From Bimastos eiseni (lineage: Eukaryota > Annelida > Clitellata > Crassiclitellata > Lumbricidae): DNA of 64,000 bases. Shown one piece after another: positions 11,701 through 24,172 of this stretch; the first letter of the stretch is position 1, and every line of letters starts with the position of its first letter. A program made the translations under genes and the position numbers. The stretch lies in NCBI GenBank assembly GCA_959347315.1, contig OY365811.1, positions 42,536,195 through 42,600,194 of the forward strand, written 5' to 3'. The notes beneath the pieces are model-generated. The model was not told where the DNA came from, did not search any database, and saw only the letters and a list, made by a program, of their open reading frames with translations.

Positions 11701-12670
11701 TCTGAATAGTTACACTGTGAGGGGCTCTGTGTAAATCTATAGATTCAATCCACACTTTACCATCTAGAAGGCAATCTTCTACGAATTAACCTATTGATGT
11801 TATGTCTAATTTTAGATAATTCTCAACATGGCAGCAGCTTATTTTGACCAATGGAGAAGAAGATCATGGATCTGACAATTTGCGACGGTTACATCGAGTT
11901 TGACGATACATCGAAAGCAATTGGAAAAATTGAGCATGTGATCGAGGGCATCATCGAACGGCGGTTCACAATGCGGAGAAGTTTCGTGGGCCTGGAAACT
12001 GGTTTGAAGTAAATGAAGATAATAAGATTGTGATTAATTATGACGCGTTCTGGGAGAGTGTTTGTCTGGTACAGGATAAGGTTCTCTGCAAACCTGCTGC
12101 ATGTTCACCAAAACGAAATATTGCGAGCAATAGCCTCAAGGTAGAACACTAGAACACGGTGAAGACATTCTACCAGCTGATAGAGAAAACTACAGACGGC
12201 ACATTGACGATGTCTGCAGTGCACATAATCCACCGTTGACAGTTCAGTGGCCAGTTGGTTGGCAATCCTGTCTCCTCATAGGGCTTACAGTGACATGATT
12301 ATTGTCCACACACAGATTGCTGCTCTCGGAATCAGGAACATTCGATCCGCTTACTGATAATTATGGTGCAGCAATCGTTATCGGGTTTTCTAGTATTGTT
12401 TTGCTTATTTGACCTACAGCAAAATATTTTCACTATTTATGTTATTTATTGTCTTTTATTTAAGTTAATTTGCTGCCTATATATTGGACATAAATTTCCT
12501 TTCGATGTTATAGTTTTTGTGTTGTATACATAGTTGCTTCGTGCAATAAGCTTTTGATCACAACGGAATCTGTCTAATATTGCTACGATGATTCGATTGA
12601 AACTAACCCAATAAAATGCGCTTCTCAGAACATGGACTTGTCGTTGTGTCATTTAAATCTATATTGAGTA

Positions 12671-12709
<39 letters not shown>

Positions 12710-13846
12710 GAAACTTGTTATTGTGCCTCTTAAAGATCAGACACGGTCACGTTAGATCAAATCTGCAAGTCAATTAGTCGGTCAATCAATCCATCTGTCT
12801 CGATACATGACTTCCCACAATGCCCTGTTGCTCCCAATGAAGCCTCCAGTAGCTTACTGTCCAGTAGCTCAATATCAGTACAAGATCCAGAATGTCCCTG
12901 TTCTTGTGCCTCTAAATATGTTTCACCCTCTCTGTCCATTTCTTTTTCATACCTATTGTATTCCTATTCCTCGCTCTCTTCCTCCCCATTAATTCAGGTT
13001 TTGTATATGACTATTCAAGCCAGTAACAAATCGTGTTTTGTGTTTGACTGTCTCCCCTTGTGTTTCTGCTTATTATGTTCAATGAGCTGCTGGTTATGTT
13101 GAAATATTACAGAGGAAAGTATTTTTTAAAACACGTCCCTGCCAATCGGATAAATTAAGTAGAATCGAATAGCAATCAATTTAAATCTCAAGTTTTGAAT
13201 TACAACCGTTTCATTGATTCAGCATTGGGACATATCTTGATTTCTTCTGTGGTCAGGCACTGACTTTGTGACGCTGACCTACCTACCTTAGGGTGCTCTG
13301 CCTCCAGTAGAGGTGCTGTGCTCTGCCTCGCAAGGTCTTCCTCTTGTCACTTTCTCTCGGACCTCAACGATCCAGCATCGTGCTTTGTCAGTTGTGGGCC
13401 AAACTGCTTGGATCTTCTGCTCTTGCCCAGGAACACTCTACTCCATTTTTTTGTATTCCACCCTGGAATATGTCTTATTTGGTTAAACCAGGACCGCCTC
13501 TGTAAGCTTTTGTGCGGTGCTCTTCAAAAGATGGAATGTTAACTGGAAGTAAGCCAGAACGGGCAAATTTTCGTAAGATAGGCCTAGCGTTAAGGCGATT
13601 GCACTTCTCTACATTGGCGAATCCCCAACAAACAGAGTAGTCGTACAAGCAAGGTTAGTAGCTCGAGAAACATCAGACAGTCTTTGACCATGGAGTCGTG
13701 GACAACTAAAACACGATGAAATGATGACACCCACAATTCCTATCCGGTGGACCCTCTACTTATCCAAAATTGACGAAATAGCACTCTGTCTCGTCTTAGT
13801 CTGATCCCTCTCAGGTTTCAGTCAGAATAAACATCTTCTAAGTATA
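11701..13846. other. Spacer with ATCA microsatellite, no recognised gene
   Basis: A (TCAA)n run at 12671-12709 could mark the 3' end of an old LINE insertion. A frame near 11990-12190 is fairly open but interrupted by stops and not recognised. The block is reproduced almost identically at 61411-63557. Confidence 0.4.
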
Positions 13847-14984
13847 CAGGGTGGGCCAAAAAAGTGCACACCTACGGGTTATTTGCTAATATTTTGGCCA
13901 AAATATAAAATATTAAATGAATTTATAAACTCAAAGCCAGTTCATATTTGCATATAACTGCCAAAATTATTCAAAATGTTTCAAACAGAACAAAAGTTAT
14001 ATCACTTTTAATGAGTGCATCCACCAATTTTTGATGGTCAAAAAAGATTTAACGCCGCAAAAAAGTTATAAAAGCGAATATACGAAGTCACATTTCAAGT
14101 AGTTCTAATAAAACACACTTCATTATTATTATTATTGAGAAAAAAACTGGAAACAATCGCATATGGAGTCACCTTGACGTCATCTAGTAGGCTGTTGATT
14201 AAATTGGTGAATAAAATGTTTTGCGATTAATCATTTTATGATAGCATTTGTAACAAAATAAATATGGGCAAGGTGTCAATGACAGATAAAATTCGTATAT
14301 ACACACTTCGTGAATCCTGATCATGATCTTGGAGCCAAAGCTGTCACTGAAGCTGAGCACTTATAAAAAAATGTAGACGCATTGATGATAGAGGTGGACT
14401 GTGGAACGTCGTAAGGGCAGCGGAAGCCAGAAATTTTATCCGCAACCGAATAAATATCAAGCACGTTGACGAACTTATTTGTTCACAGAATAGCAACCTC
14501 AGATGTGAACTCAGTATACGGCGAATATCTGCAGAGTTGAACACGTCTGTTAAAAGAAGATCTGAACCTTATCGCTTATCGTCGTGTCCCTGGGCAAATT
14601 ATCACCGATGCAGTGGCCTCCAGCCAGGCCTTCAAAACATGCCAAATAAACTTAGAATATGTGTGGCTATTGGTGGCAGACACATTGTACACAGGATGTG
14701 AAACAATAATATGATGTTTGTTTTATAACAATTACTTGAGATAAAGCTCGTTTATATAACCTTAGCTGCGTTGAATGTTTTTGATCAACAATAAAAACAC
14801 GGTCGCACTCATTAAAAGTGATATGAGGTTTGTTCTATTTTAAAAATTTCAGTAAATTTTAGCAGTTTAATATATGTAGGTATGAATTAACTTTGTGCCT
14901 GTGAAATTTCATTTATTAATTATTACTTTTGGCCGAAATATTGGCAAAAAGACTGAAGGGTTTAAATTTTAATGGCCTACCCTG
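13847..14984 (+). mobile_element. Decayed Tc1/mariner-type element 2
   Basis: The left end CAGGGTGGGCCAAAAAAGT at 13847 and the complementary right end ending CCCTG at 14984 are both flanked by TA. Plus-strand translation shows a degraded mariner-like transposase start near 14261 (MGKVSMTDKIRIYTLRE). A second-HTH region follows near 14480-14600, and a C-terminal relic ends near 14700. The central catalytic region is missing. It differs from element 1 in termini and coding relics, so it is a separate family member. The duplicate begins at 63558 and runs off the window. Confidence 0.75.
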
Positions 14985-17620
14985 TATATTGTTTATTTAA
15001 AGGCGATATAATTATGATAGTCTACTCGGTGCATCAACTGATAGCGATGACCATTCTCAATTATTCTAATAGATTAGGATAATGTCCACTTATGTAAGTC
15101 CTAGTCTCACATTCATTTTCAAGTGTACCTATGATCCTTTGCGTTTCTGAAAGCATTAGAACAAGCTCATGATGTAAGTCCGACCGATATTTCAATCATT
15201 CGCTCCATCAGCAAATTGATATGATCCGTCAAGGGTACACTGTCAAAACCGCAATGCGTCTGAAAATTCATTTGATTTATTGAGGCAAAAATTTGTAAAG
15301 ACACCTTACATGTATATAACAGACCCAACAGGATTGGTCAAATACAGTCTTTACAAGAAATTTATGTTGAAAGTAATTTACTAACATTGAAATTTATTGC
15401 TATAAACTACCTGTGGTCGATCTTGATTGATTATTATTGTCCTACGAGATGTAGGCCTACTCAACGTTCGTCTCCTCTCTAACAGAGCGTCCAAGATTTC
15501 GGGCTTAAATTATATCGATCGCTCAATGTTTTAGCTTTCTATGTTTTATGGAACTCCTACACAAGGTTATCGGACGATAGGTTTAGGATAACCATTTAAG
15601 TAATATTTTAAACGATATATTTAATAAATAACATATGATTGATTTATTGACACATGCCACACATCTGATTGATGGGATCCTTGCCCATACATCAGATAAA
15701 GATTTATTTATAAGACATAGTTATACTTAAGCCTTAGAACTGTAATGTAATAATAAAATTAAAAAATTAATCAATCAATCTAAAGTTTTATTCAGCAAAC
15801 CGAAAAATGTAGATATAAACACAAGTACATGAAGTAACATTAGCAGTCGATCGCCCGGGAAACCCATATAGGGACCAAATGGCCCCGTTAGTTGGAGCCA
15901 CCCCGTAATGCATAGAATGTAACAAAAACAATTTCTGACCGTTTTAGATGAAAAGAAAGCTAGCTGTCAATCGATGAAAAAAAAATCGTAATCTTAATTA
16001 TACTTGACTAACACCAAATAATAATTCTTCTTTACAGGCGCGACACATTTGCAAATCAAGACAGTGTATAATATTATTGCTTTCAGTAAGTATAAACCAC
16101 AATTAAAACACGACCATAGCGTAATAAGTAGAGCATTTCGGTATGTCTAGTCAGTAAGCCAGAATTTTATTAATAATGCTAAAATGCTAATAGTGGCAAT
16201 TTTCGCCTAATTTCAGTTCGACAAATCTTAGTGTATATAAGACCATAATGAGCGAATGCTGACAAGTCACCACAGGATTCAAATTCAACAACAACAACAA
16301 CACCGCCAAGCGAAAAAGGACTAGTTAACCCGTTGTATTATTCAGTACTCAAGTGTCTTATTAATTGCTCTTCTCGAAAACAAGTCCTTAGCACAAACAA
16401 GCACTTCTTGTCACTTCAACTCATGTAAAGTGAACATTTTCCATCTAGACTTGAATAAGTGGATATTTAGTGAGTGATATTCCAAATCGGAATATCATTC
16501 CAAATTTTTGGACCCGCACATTCTATGGATGCATCTCGAATGTTGGTCCATGAGAGTGGAGTGAGGAGGGCTGTAAATCACATGGACGAACGCGCATAGT
16601 ATAAGTTTCATTACAATGTGCTCTTATTTATGAATACGATAAAGTGATCTGATTAGCAAAGGATTATAATTTATTAGTGCGGTTTGACTTTAAGCGATCA
16701 TCGATTGATGACTCAGGAATTATAACAATGGCGCTATATAAATCTCGAGACGAAACCCTACTCTTGACGTTGCAGGTCGTGCGCTCCAAACCGGTCGGCT
16801 ATATCCCGCCCACCATTTCTTGTTATATACATGGTCTCATTGATTTATGGAACTCAGGTTTGAAAGATTAAGGATACAACTGATAAATTTAACTGCTCAA
16901 TGGCCTCTCATTAGCTTCTTAGTCGAGGATAAACATATTGAATAATAATTAATCTGCTCAGATCATTTGTCGTATTGTTTACTTCTATAAATGATGGACA
17001 TTGATTCATTAACTGTTTTTCAACGAATTCGGTCATCGAAAAATTCATTTACTTTACATTGTGGAGTAAGTCAAAAAAAATTTCCAATCGATCGTTTGAC
17101 CTTCCATGTAAGGTATTTATTGACACTTTTCAGCTGCGAAGAAACCACCATCATGCTTGACAATGCTAGATTATAAACACAACACACAGCAACAGTGCCT
17201 TTGTCCCATACTGATATCTAGTACTAATATCTCTCGTATAGTAAAAGTCAAATTCGTTTTCAATGCCGTTGGTTTTGTCGATAGTGTTGAAGTTTCAATG
17301 CCATTGGTTTTGCCGAGAGAGCTGAAGTTTCAATGCTGATGGTATATATGAGTTGAGATTCAAAGTGTTCATTGTAGGTGGTTTGCAAGAGTTGTGTTTT
17401 ACAAAAATATTATTGGTTGGACAATGAGATTAGGGCTGCAAGAGCCTACAGAGGCGAAGTTTCAAAGTTTTCAGTTCCGAATCGGTAAACGTGCTAAGTG
17501 TTGGCATGCGAATTGGTCATGAGCAAATGTTCTTGCTTCTATAGCGGCATGAATCAGCCCCACGTTGGTATTGCGACAGCGGCCAGCTCCCCTATCCGCG
17601 TGTGGGGGGGGGCGGTGCAC
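14985..17620. other. Intergenic region with dispersed repeats
   Basis: No gene is supported. 15410-15545 is a dispersed repeat also present at ~36300-36425 (same strand) and ~44375-44525 (opposite strand). 15640-15725 ends in a GATAAAGATTTATTTATAAGACA tail shared with 36599, typical of a retroelement 3' end. A TATATAAGA box at ~16233 has no downstream family exon. From about 16670 to 17070 the sequence resembles 22560-22700 and 45600-45830, part of the upstream region of the gene family promoters. Confidence 0.45.
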
Positions 17621-17622
17621 AG

Positions 17623-17675
17623 TTCAGTTGATAGACGCACCTACCGAGAGCTGCAAGCTGCTGAGGAGCAGGAGG
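17623..17675 (+). promoter_or_regulatory. Relic of family UTR exon (P1), TATA lost
   Basis: CAGTTGATAGACGCACCTAC and the following GAGAGCTGC block match the UTR exon after the TATA boxes at 23.2 and 24.2 kb. The upstream 60 bp differ (G-rich, no TATA), so the core promoter seems replaced. It lies 2.8 kb before the gene B mature exon and could be its ancestral start. Confidence 0.45.
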
Positions 17676-17945
17676 AGGAGGAGGAAGAAGAAGAAGAAAT
17701 AGAGGAAGAGAACACAAGAAGACGAAGAGAAGTAGAAGAAGAAAAAGCACAAGAAGAAGACGAGTAATTAGATGAGAGGAAGAAAAGGAGAAGAGAAAAT
17801 GCAGCGAAGAACAAAAAAACAAGAACAAGAAAAGGAAACAGATGAGAACAAAAGAGAAGCAGACGAAGAGTAGAAGATGGCGACAACATAGTAACAAACA
17901 AAAGAAGATGACGAGAAGAAGAAGAACATGATTATTTTGAGGAAG
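17661..17945. repeat. Poly-purine GAA/GGA expansion of the UTR exon
   Basis: The GAAGAAGAA stretch normally found inside the family UTR exon is here extended to almost 300 bp of near-pure purine. Glu-rich (+) and Leu/Phe-rich (-) frames are artefacts. Confidence 0.75.
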
Positions 17946-18889
17946 AACATTTCCTGAGACAGCCATGTGTTTGAGTGCTAGCTATTCCCTCCCCAGGCAT
18001 CCACGTTTAACTATAATAACGGTGTTCCACTGGTGGCTATGCAAATGCAAATACCATTAAGACTGTTATATACCCGTCAAAAGGCTCAGAAGTGCACGTA
18101 CGACCACACGGCAGTACATCGACGGCTCAGAGCAATTGTACATTAAGGATATGCTCAGGGTATTTACGCAACGACCGCCTCAATGGTGATCGAAAGTCGA
18201 AACAATAAGTACTCTCCGCGTCGTAGGCTGTGCGCTCTAAACCAATCGGCTATTATACTGTGCCCGTTATTTTTTTCTATATCTGGATCAGATTATTTGA
18301 AAGACGTTCATTACTCCAACACTATACGCAATCTGGCAGTGGCAGTGGCACATTCCTTCTCAAATTATGTTCACAAAGTCGTTTACTTATATTCGGCCAA
18401 TAGAGTGAATATAAGTCTTATTATTGCGATCATTGTACAAAGCTATATCCAGTCCCCACTGCATACATGTATATTGGTCGTGAGTTTCTCCTGTGTGTGA
18501 AACGTTTCACAGTGTTATCTTAAAACATAAGTATGAGATAGAATCAAACTGCGATTGTCGACTTTCCTGAAGTGTAGGCCTACAGGGCGGAAACAAAAAT
18601 GTGATTGAGGCTATGTTTGTTCTGCAGATCATGTGATGAAGACCTCCTTTATGGTTAATCTTTTGGTATTTAACATTGTAACCAAGTTTCCACATTTTAA
18701 AGACCTCTGTATAGTTATCAGGAATTATTTTTATGTATTTCCGTCCTATATTAATTGGAAGTTCACTAACCAATATACACTTATTGCAGCAATATTAGCG
18801 AGGAACAACTAACAAATTATAACAAATATCGCCACATGATTTTAAATGGGTTAACAAATTAGTATTATGAAATTACTAATATTCCGATT

Positions 18890-19565
18890 TAGTGGTAGTG
18901 CAGAACTTGAAGAGGAGGGAGAAAAAAAGTTGAGGAGTGGGAAGAGAAGGAGAAGCACGAAAGAGGAGAGACAGCTGAAGGACAGAAGGAGAAGCAGAAG
19001 AACGAAGAAGAATAGGAGTAAGAGGAGAGAAAGAGGAGGAGTAGAAGTGAGGAGCAGGAGTAGGCAGAAGTGAGGAAGAAGAAACGGCATAGGAAATTCA
19101 ACAGCAGGAGCAGAAGAAGAAGGTGGAAGAGAAATGAGAAACACAGCGATTAGCGGGTACGGATAGGGGTAGGGCATAGGTACGTATTTTACGGGTCGGG
19201 TACAGTACGGGTAGAGTAATCAAGGTACAGATATAAGCCTACCTGATTTTACCCGCGTTAACGTAAAGTTTTGGAGTTACATTGTCACTGATAAATATAT
19301 AGGTGAATCTTGCACCATCAAATGCTTAAGTACTATAGACAGATTGGCACATCCGAAATCCAAGTACCATATGCCTTCACATAATGTGACCCCTCCTCTT
19401 TGTATGCATGTTAATCGCAGGACAACGAGAAGGCATGCTAATGACGTCGCGGGTACGGCTATACCCGCAGGTACGTGTCGGGTAGCAATTTTGAGTACGA
19501 GTCGGGTACAGGTACGGGTTTACGGTCCTGTGTTACGGGTACGGGTCTGGTGGCAAAATGATCTA
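18890..19565. mobile_element. CGGGTA-iteron / poly-purine element in gene B intron
   Basis: A purine tract (18905-19140) is followed by CGGGTA-type iterons at 19153-19280 and again at 19445-19555. It shares composition and iteron unit with the hAT-like element at 6146-7085 but clean terminal inverted repeats are not apparent. Copy: 41375-42045. Confidence 0.45.
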
Positions 19566-20417
19566 CTATATATTCGTCGAAAAACATTTTCCATTATTTA
19601 GGTTCAGTTTTGACCGACTATATTAACCATTGCCACTGCCTTCACAGCCTTCATCACTAATACTCCACAGGCACTTTCATATGGCAGTTTCTGAGGTTCT
19701 GAGACAGATTAGAGGTTAAAAGAAGCAATTATTCCACGATGTTTAATCATCGTGAGATTCTCTCTATGAGGTGACGAACTTAGCTGAGCCGAATTGATTA
19801 GTCTGTGTCAACTTAATTAGCGGGCCTACAAATGAGCGAATTTCACTCATTGATTGATTGGTGGGTTAAGGGTGGCGCGTGGCGCGCTATTCGTTTTGCA
19901 CAGGCAAAACGATGTTCTTACAGCTGAAAAGAACAGATAAATATAAGAATCCTTAGAATCATATTCAGAGTAGCAGGGTGTGACCATTTTAGATGTGTCG
20001 CAGGGCAAATGATCTGTAGATGAACCGCGTCATGTTAAGGGGACACGCTCACAGACAAGTAAGCCAGAACGAAGAAATGTGACCCGATCTCTGGGCGAGA
20101 GTCTATGACACATCTAGCGGTGTTATATGTATGTAGCATTCTATTTTGGGGTAATATAGTGTCTATAGTGTATTCACTTCGAATTTGCACCAGTTCTGAG
20201 ATTATTACAATCGTCAAGTGTTTGACATCTAAGTCTTTAACGTAGTTCGCTCAGCAAGATCTTAGCTCACAATCGTTGCAGTAGAGATTCAGTGATCATC
20301 GTGTGTGTCGCTGGAGTCTGTACTGCCACTAAAAAGGTCCGCTAGTTTTAGTCTACGTAAATCTTGATGGGTCATGTTCTGATCTTGTTAGTGTTATTGT
20401 TTTTTTTATAGTTACAG
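19566..20417 (+). other. Gene B second intron 3' part
   Basis: No separate gene. It includes the conserved block at 20234-20293 (TTCGCTCAGCAAGATCTTAG) and a T-rich tract ending in TTACAG at 20412-20417, the acceptor used for the mature exon. Confidence 0.55.
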
Positions 20418-20844
20418 TGTAATGGCCGTTCCTACGCCCGACGTGTATTATAACCACTTCACAAATATGAACGAGCTGATCGTAGCGATTAAAGACGCTA
20501 TACATAATAAGAATTTCTTCTACATAGGAGTAGCCAGTCAGTTTGGGAAGGAAACAGCACTAGAGGCACTGTGCTATCGACAGGGATCAACACCCACCAA
20601 CAACAAAAGTGGATGCAAAGGTACTCAACATAAAATCGACAAGAAATCAAAGACAAAGCTCTTGTACGTGCTCTATTCTGGCTACTTTTCTGAACGGGTT
20701 GACGTATGTACCATTGAGATGAAGCTCATTAATGAATACAAGACAAGTGAATTTTGTAAAAACAAAAAGGATGGGGACGGTGACTGCTGCATTAAAGACC
20801 TGCTCGGAATCGTGTACTTGCGCGTATACGAAAAGATGCCATAA
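20418..20844 (+). CDS. Gene B exon 3: mature secreted-family domain, signal exon not found
   Basis: The exon encodes the full family domain with FFYIG, LCYRQ, HKID, LLYVLYS, VCTIEMKLI, C-K-N, CC and GIVYLRVY. It enters in phase 2 like its sisters. No signal-peptide exon ending in GTTAGT is present between 14.9 and 20.4 kb, because the duplication breakpoint excluded it. Translation could start at ATG 20422, which would give a 140-residue protein without a signal, or the gene may be silent or borrow an upstream exon. It differs from gene D at ten codons plus a two-codon indel, all amino-acid changing, while neighbouring non-coding DNA is almost unchanged. Confidence 0.6.
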
Positions 20845-21880
20845 TCAACGACAATGTCACGTGCCACAATCAAAACTGTTTATAAAAAGACAGCGAAGAA
20901 GCAAAAGGTATAATTAATCGTAGTGGGGCTTAACTTTAATGACATCGCTGCACTAAGTCTGCATTGGGTCAAAGATTTCAGACATAAACTTAAATTTCCA
21001 TTAAAAATGATATATTTGCTGAACGATGCTGAATACGGAGGAAACAAAAAGGGAAATCCATGTGACACACGACTTCCATAGAGTTTATGAACATCATTTT
21101 GTTTGCGACATCTACAATCATATTTGCAGCTGCTTCAGAGGAAGATCAACGATATTTAAGCCATTCATCCAACTCTCATGAACTATAATTCTGACGATCA
21201 ATGAGATAGGCTTAATGGAAGATCAGTGAGGGATTGTAAACACTGCGCTAGGTTTTACAAGCGTGTGTAGCAGATGCACCGGAGGAGACGCGTTTCCGAT
21301 GTCATTTCTACGGATCCCTAGTGCTGTGGTGATTCATTTCAGAAAATTAATTGTTGAGAACTGATATTGATGTTAGCTGTCACATAATTGCGTTAAAATG
21401 TAATCAATCTTTTCATTATTCATGAATGCTATTCAATGAAACTTTGACCGTAGGCTTTTGCTTACAGCATTCCGAATACATTGAACTGAAACTATCCTGC
21501 ATAATGCCTTCTGGTGAAACAAGAATTTTCTATCTTCGCGAGACGTTGCTTCTTCTCTAATGCTAATTGAACCATCAGAGATAGTATAACGAACCCGATA
21601 TTACAAAGCAACTGACTGTTTGATTCCTTTGTATCTTGATTTGAAACCGATTTTATCCCTCCCGTCAATCGGAAAATGTCACCCATGATTAAGCCTGTTC
21701 TCGTGTCTCAACTTCTCGAGTGCTGTAGAAGCCCAGAGAATATGTACACGCACAACTCATCATACTACGTAGCACATGCCAAGTGTTATAATTTATCATT
21801 AGCACCACCAATCTACGGCTTCAGTGTTGTATTTTACGCATTACTCTCTAAGGACTATTTAATACTAGAGTAACAAGATG
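20845..21880 (+). other. Gene B 3' UTR/flank
   Basis: Sequence to ~21400 is similar to the 3' flanks of gene C and of the relic at 34.7-35.1 kb (GAAGATCAACGAT, CATTCATCC, GATCAGTGAG and GAGACGCGTTTCCG blocks). The rest up to 21.9 kb shows no recognised gene. Confidence 0.55.
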
Positions 21881-21974
21881 CATCAAATTGTATGATATGG
21901 TTCCAGCTAACACAAATAGACAAGTTCATCCTTACTCACGTCTTCCTGTACTAGATAATAATTAAAACAATAAC

Positions 21975-22229
21975 CCTACTACTACACTATTGCAACTTCC
22001 ACTACTTCCCCTACTTCCCCCACTACCCCTACTACTACTACTACTACTACTACTACTCCACCTACTACTACTACTACTCCTGCTACTACTACTTCTACTA
22101 CTACTACTACTACTACTACTACTGCTCTCCCTACTACTACTACTACTACTTCTACTACTCCTACTACTACTACTACTTCTACTACTACTTCCCCTATTGC
22201 TACCCATACTACTACTACTACTACGTGTG
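21975..22229. repeat. CTA trinucleotide tract
   Basis: Long (CTA)n with CTT and CCC interruptions; poly-Leu, poly-Ser and poly-Val frames across it are artefacts. A similar purer tract is at 45456-45570. Confidence 0.95.
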
Positions 22230-23200
22230 ATACAAGAGTGGTGCGTACCACTGTAGGCCTATATTATGTACTGTAATCGATAATTTATATAACACCCATT
22301 CAGATATCTACTCAGAGGCGCTCTCTGCGCTGACCTAAAATGATGATAAATGTCAAAGTGATCGAGTAAAATACACATGTGAGCAAACTATGGATAGTAA
22401 GCTGAAAAGAGTCACCAGTAGTCCTAATGGGCCCACGCACTAGCGTGGGTGGTGGGCCCACGCATTGGCTTTGTAATAATTCGGTTTGGAGTGCTAAGCT
22501 GTGTCTCACTTCGCCTATCCAAGGCAGTTAGCAACAGTCTGTCAATCAGTCAACGCACCGTCATTTAGAGTTAAAAGAAAAACCATGGACGCAACCGACA
22601 GCTTAGTGGCCTCTCATCGGTTGCTTTAGTAATTATTGCTATGTTGGTTAATAAATAATTAATCCAGCCAATTTAAAAGAATGAGAGGGCATAGAGGAAG
22701 CACAGAAAAGGGGTTCCATTTAAAATCATGAATCATTGTACTTTTGGGACTTGAAACACGAAACAAATTACATGTTAATTAATTCGCGCTCTGTCAATTT
22801 TAAAAAGAATCTTAAGAGTCGTTGACCAAATAATTAGCATCGTGTGTAGCGATACATAGGATATATGAGTTCCATATATAATTGCGTATGTCAGTTTGCC
22901 TGTCTGTCATGGACATCTTCGGGTTGTAAATAAAGTCGTTCAATTTTAATTGCCTTCCTGTTTCTATTTCCCAACATACGTTGTTTCGTTGTTTCAATGT
23001 TTATACCTGTATCTCTATGTCCTGCCAATAGCTGTCTCTGCCTGTCTTGGCGCACTTCTCGTTGTCTGTCTACTATATAGGCTATGTCTTTTTGGTCGCC
23101 TGTCTGACTGTATCTGTACCGTTCAGTATCTCTTACGCCTGAATGCGAAATTCAACCATCTGAACAGAACAGAACTGGTTGATTCCAGATTAGACTCGTT
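22230..23200. other. Intergenic, upstream region of promoter P2
   Basis: No gene is seen. A short palindromic cluster with GGGCCCACGC in both orientations lies at 22428-22462. From ~22560 the sequence resembles the regions upstream of other family promoters, including CTGTCTG-rich and CCTGCCAA segments around 22950-23110. Confidence 0.45.
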
Positions 23201-23211
23201 CACTCCTAGCT

Positions 23212-23300
23212 CTATATAAAGTCGTCACGAAACTTTCAGTTGATAGACGCACCTACCGAGAGCTGCTAGCTGTTGAGGAAGAAGCAGAAGAAGAAGAAGC
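23212..23300 (+). promoter_or_regulatory. Family promoter P2 (TATA plus UTR exon), orphan
   Basis: CTATATAAAGTCGTC at 23212 is followed ~25 bp later by an initiator-like TTTCAGTTGAT and the family UTR exon (GACGCACCTACCGAGAGCTG). The usual donor-side phrase (ATCATAAGGTTGGT) is missing, and the upstream tandem decamers seen at the other promoters are degraded here (23161-23190). No signal exon follows before the next promoter at 24.2 kb. Confidence 0.5.
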
Positions 23301-23395
23301 AGCTGCGTTGATGAAAAATAACCATCTGAGTAGAAGCTGGATAACCGCTGTAGAAACGTCCTAGATTCACTCAAACCTACGTTATCACAACGTTT

Positions 23396-23582
23396 CTTCT
23401 TCTTCTTTCTTTTCTTCTTCTTGTTCTCCTTGCTCTTATTCTTGTTGTTCTTCTTCTTGTTGTTCGTGTTCTTGCTCTTATTGTTGTTGTTGTCCTTATT
23501 GTTGTTCCTGTTGTTGTTGTTCTTGCTGTTGTTGTTGCTCTTGTTGTTCTTGTTCTTGTTCTACTTGTTCTTCTTGTTCTTG
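23396..23582. repeat. CTT/GTT low-complexity tract
   Basis: TTC/TTG trinucleotide-rich sequence; frames across it are artefacts. It splits two copies of the family upstream region (P2 side and gene C side). Confidence 0.9.
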
Positions 23583-24172
23583 GTCGAATCAAATGCCAAC
23601 TACATCACAGAGTCTTCGACGTTGTCGTTTTCCTACTATTCCTATGTTAGTATCTGTCTGATGTTTGTCTAATTAACGAGTGCTCGTCTGTCTCTTTGTC
23701 TCGATATTATGTTCATCTCTGTAAGTATACTATATTTCCGTTTCTCGTCTCTTTTGTTCTTTCTGTTTTGAAGTGTCTTCCTGTCTGTCTCCTCTCGATG
23801 TCCTGCCAACAACTGTTTCTGCTGTTCTTACTGCACGGTTTTTGTCTGTCCGTCTGTATGTCTGCCTGCCAGTCTGCCATATACGATTTCGCTATAAACT
23901 CCTATTACCTGCATGTGAATTGTACCATCTGTTTTTGTTGACGCAAAACTCATGATGCAAACATGGTAAATGATCATTAATTTAGCATATCAAGGGACTG
24001 TGTGGTCCTCCCTGTTTCGCAAAAATCACAAGGTGACAGCTTATTCGCAACCCGCGAACAAGTGAGAACATTATATGCTGTCATCTGCTGGTAAATAGAG
24101 CATACACTGTTGTGGACATGATAAATTAGTACTGGTATTATCGAATGACCATGCGGGTTACTCAAAATCCTT

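Larger units (their letters stand above)
18343..21215 (+). repeat. Segmental duplicate of 40848-43705 (carries gene B)
   Basis: About 2.9 kb is nearly identical to the gene D second intron, mature exon and 3' flank. The left boundary (CATTCCTTCTCAAATTATG) falls ~115 bp after the gene D signal-exon donor, so the signal exon was not included. After 21215 gene B keeps the 3' flank shared with gene C and the 34.7-kb relic, whereas gene D switches to unrelated sequence. Confidence 0.85.

Noticed and set aside
11990..12190. Partly open frame vaguely reminiscent of a Hint-type (hedgehog C-terminal) segment
   Set aside because: Similarity is limited to a few residues, the frame has stops, and nothing upstream supports it.
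12671..12709. CRISPR-like direct repeat
   Set aside because: It is a plain TCAA tetranucleotide microsatellite in a eukaryotic sequence, without spacers.
16225..16300. TATATAAGA box with CAA-rich downstream sequence
   Set aside because: No family UTR exon, no downstream open frame or homology; a lone TATA in AT-rich DNA is expected by chance.
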